From JAAZBW01 sp035647855 (GTDB taxonomy: Bacteria > Actinomycetota > Actinomycetes > Actinomycetales > Actinomycetaceae): a stretch of 32,074 nt of DNA. This document shows, piece by piece, positions 31,611 through 32,074 of the stretch. Position 1 is the stretch's first letter, and every line of letters starts with the position of its first letter. Position numbers and translations under genes: made by a program. The stretch is taken from assembly GCA_035647855.1 (NCBI GenBank), contig DASRMP010000008.1, positions 1 through 32,074 of the forward strand, in the 5' to 3' direction. The notes under the pieces are model-generated. The model ran no database searches and was not told the origin of the DNA. It saw nothing but the letters and a program-made list of their open reading frames with translations.

Positions 31611-31631
31611 CTTGAGCCACCTAGGCTCAAC
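31611..31631. promoter_or_regulatory. HAIR element (HspR operator)
   Basis: CTTGAGC-N7-GCTCAAC matches the HspR-associated inverted repeat CTTGAGT-N7-ACTCAAG at 11 of 14 positions with exact spacing. The two central differences (C and G) preserve the symmetry; the final C does not. It lies 233 bp upstream of hsp20. HspR-type repressors bind such sites and release them under heat stress. Confidence 0.75.
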
Positions 31632-31720
31632 TTGTTCAACCCGATGGGGGTTCTGCTCGTTCAACCCGCCGGGAGTTCTGAATGCGCACTATCGACCGCC
31701 AAATCGCGTCCGAACGCGCG

Positions 31721-32063
31721 GGCGCAGGACCGTCACACCAGTCCTTCACATCTGGGCGCACGATCGTCACGGCGTGGCGCGCGATCGTCACACGCGGAAT
31801 GCTGAGGGCGCACGTCCGTCACACCATGGCGCACGTCCGTCACACCGGAATCTTGAGGGCGCACGTCCGTCACATCGGGGCGCATGATCGTCACATCGGG
31901 GCGCACGATCGTCACACGCGGAATGCTGAGGGCGCACGATCGTCACCATGGCGCAGTGACGTCACTGCGCCATGGTGACGATCGTGCGCCCTGAAGGAAT
32001 CAGGTGTGACGATCATGCGCCCCGATGTGACGAACGGACGCCATCGTGTGACGATCATGCGCC
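31721..32063. repeat. Array of 16-bp repeats pointing to a central palindrome
   Basis: The core GGCGCACGATCGTCAC or a close variant occurs in direct orientation at 31721, 31755, 31776, 31807, 31828, 31858, 31879, 31900 and 31931, and inverted at 31975, 32006, 32027 and 32048. Variants differ mainly at positions 7-10 (CGAT, CGTC, TGAT, GGAC). Linkers alternate between about 5 bp and about 15 bp; the long ones resemble ACGCGGAATGCTGA. The array may continue past the window end. The frames across it are repetitive and not genes. Confidence 0.93.
31929..31992. repeat. 64-bp perfect palindrome
   Basis: The sequence reads the same on both strands, centred between 31960 and 31961 (GTGAC|GTCAC). Each arm contains a complete 16-bp repeat followed by CATGGCGCAGTGAC. 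It is the point where the flanking repeat array changes orientation. It could extrude as a cruciform or form a very stable RNA hairpin. Confidence 0.95.
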
Positions 32064-32074
32064 CTGATCACGCC

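Noticed and set aside
31384..31620. 78-aa minus-strand frame upstream of hsp20
   Set aside because: Pro/Ala/Gly-rich repeat translation overlapping the HAIR site. It is more likely leader sequence.
31682..31978. Plus-strand frames through the terminal repeat array
   Set aside because: They only translate the 16-bp repeats (AHDRH pattern) and end in the palindrome.
31721..32063. Second CRISPR array
   Set aside because: Units are 16 bp with 5-15 bp conserved linkers and reverse orientation midway. There are no unique spacers.
1..32074. tRNA, rRNA, integrase or transposase genes
   Set aside because: None could be recognised on either strand, so no classical mobile element is called.

Overview
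The window is GC-rich DNA, almost certainly from a high-GC Gram-positive actinobacterium, probably Actinomycetaceae-like. Evidence for this: a type I-E repeat of the actinobacterial kind, an 'anchored repeat-type' ABC transporter locus with choice-of-anchor M domains, an LAxTG sortase signal typical of class E sortases, a likely leaderless start, a Zur box and a HAIR element. The species cannot be named from the sequence.

Layout. Positions 1-550 hold a CRISPR array, read on the minus strand. Its outer end is scrambled by a 75-bp inverted copy. A short leader (551-623) follows, then a complete type I-E cas operon, all on the minus strand (624-9833): cas3-cse1-cse2-cas7e-cas5e-cas6e-cas1-cas2. 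A 516-bp non-coding gap (9834-10349) contains a strong G-quadruplex motif. A three-gene ABC-2 exporter follows (10350-13028, minus), then a short-chain dehydrogenase (13108-13872, minus).

The most interesting part is a seven-gene minus-strand surface and metal-uptake locus (14074-23018). It encodes a TroA/ZnuA-like lipoprotein with a rearranged anchor-M insertion, a membrane-anchored anchor-M protein, an ATPase, a ZnuB-like permease, a large LATTG-anchored wall protein, an anchor-M protein ending in a WxL-like domain, and a DUF916/WxLIP-like membrane protein. A near-consensus promoter followed by a close match to the actinobacterial Zur box lies upstream, so the locus is probably a zinc-starvation uptake system. 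All four well-preserved anchor-M units carry an H-x-H-x-x-W-x-F motif.

Rightwards there is a 620-bp non-coding stretch with a nested palindromic repeat cluster, then a cytoplasmic GH3 beta-N-acetylhexosaminidase-like gene (23809-25533, plus) ending at a strong hairpin. Next comes a MacB/FtsX-type ABC operon (25742-28706, minus) diverging from a TetR regulator (28768-29388, plus) with a shared palindromic operator candidate. A small membrane protein, a double-GNAT protein and an Hsp20 chaperone with an upstream HAIR (HspR) site follow. The right edge is an array of 16-bp repeats converging on a 64-bp perfect palindrome.

Both window edges lie in repeats, so the window may be a whole contig broken at repeats. 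Coordinates and motifs were read by eye; no database search was run.
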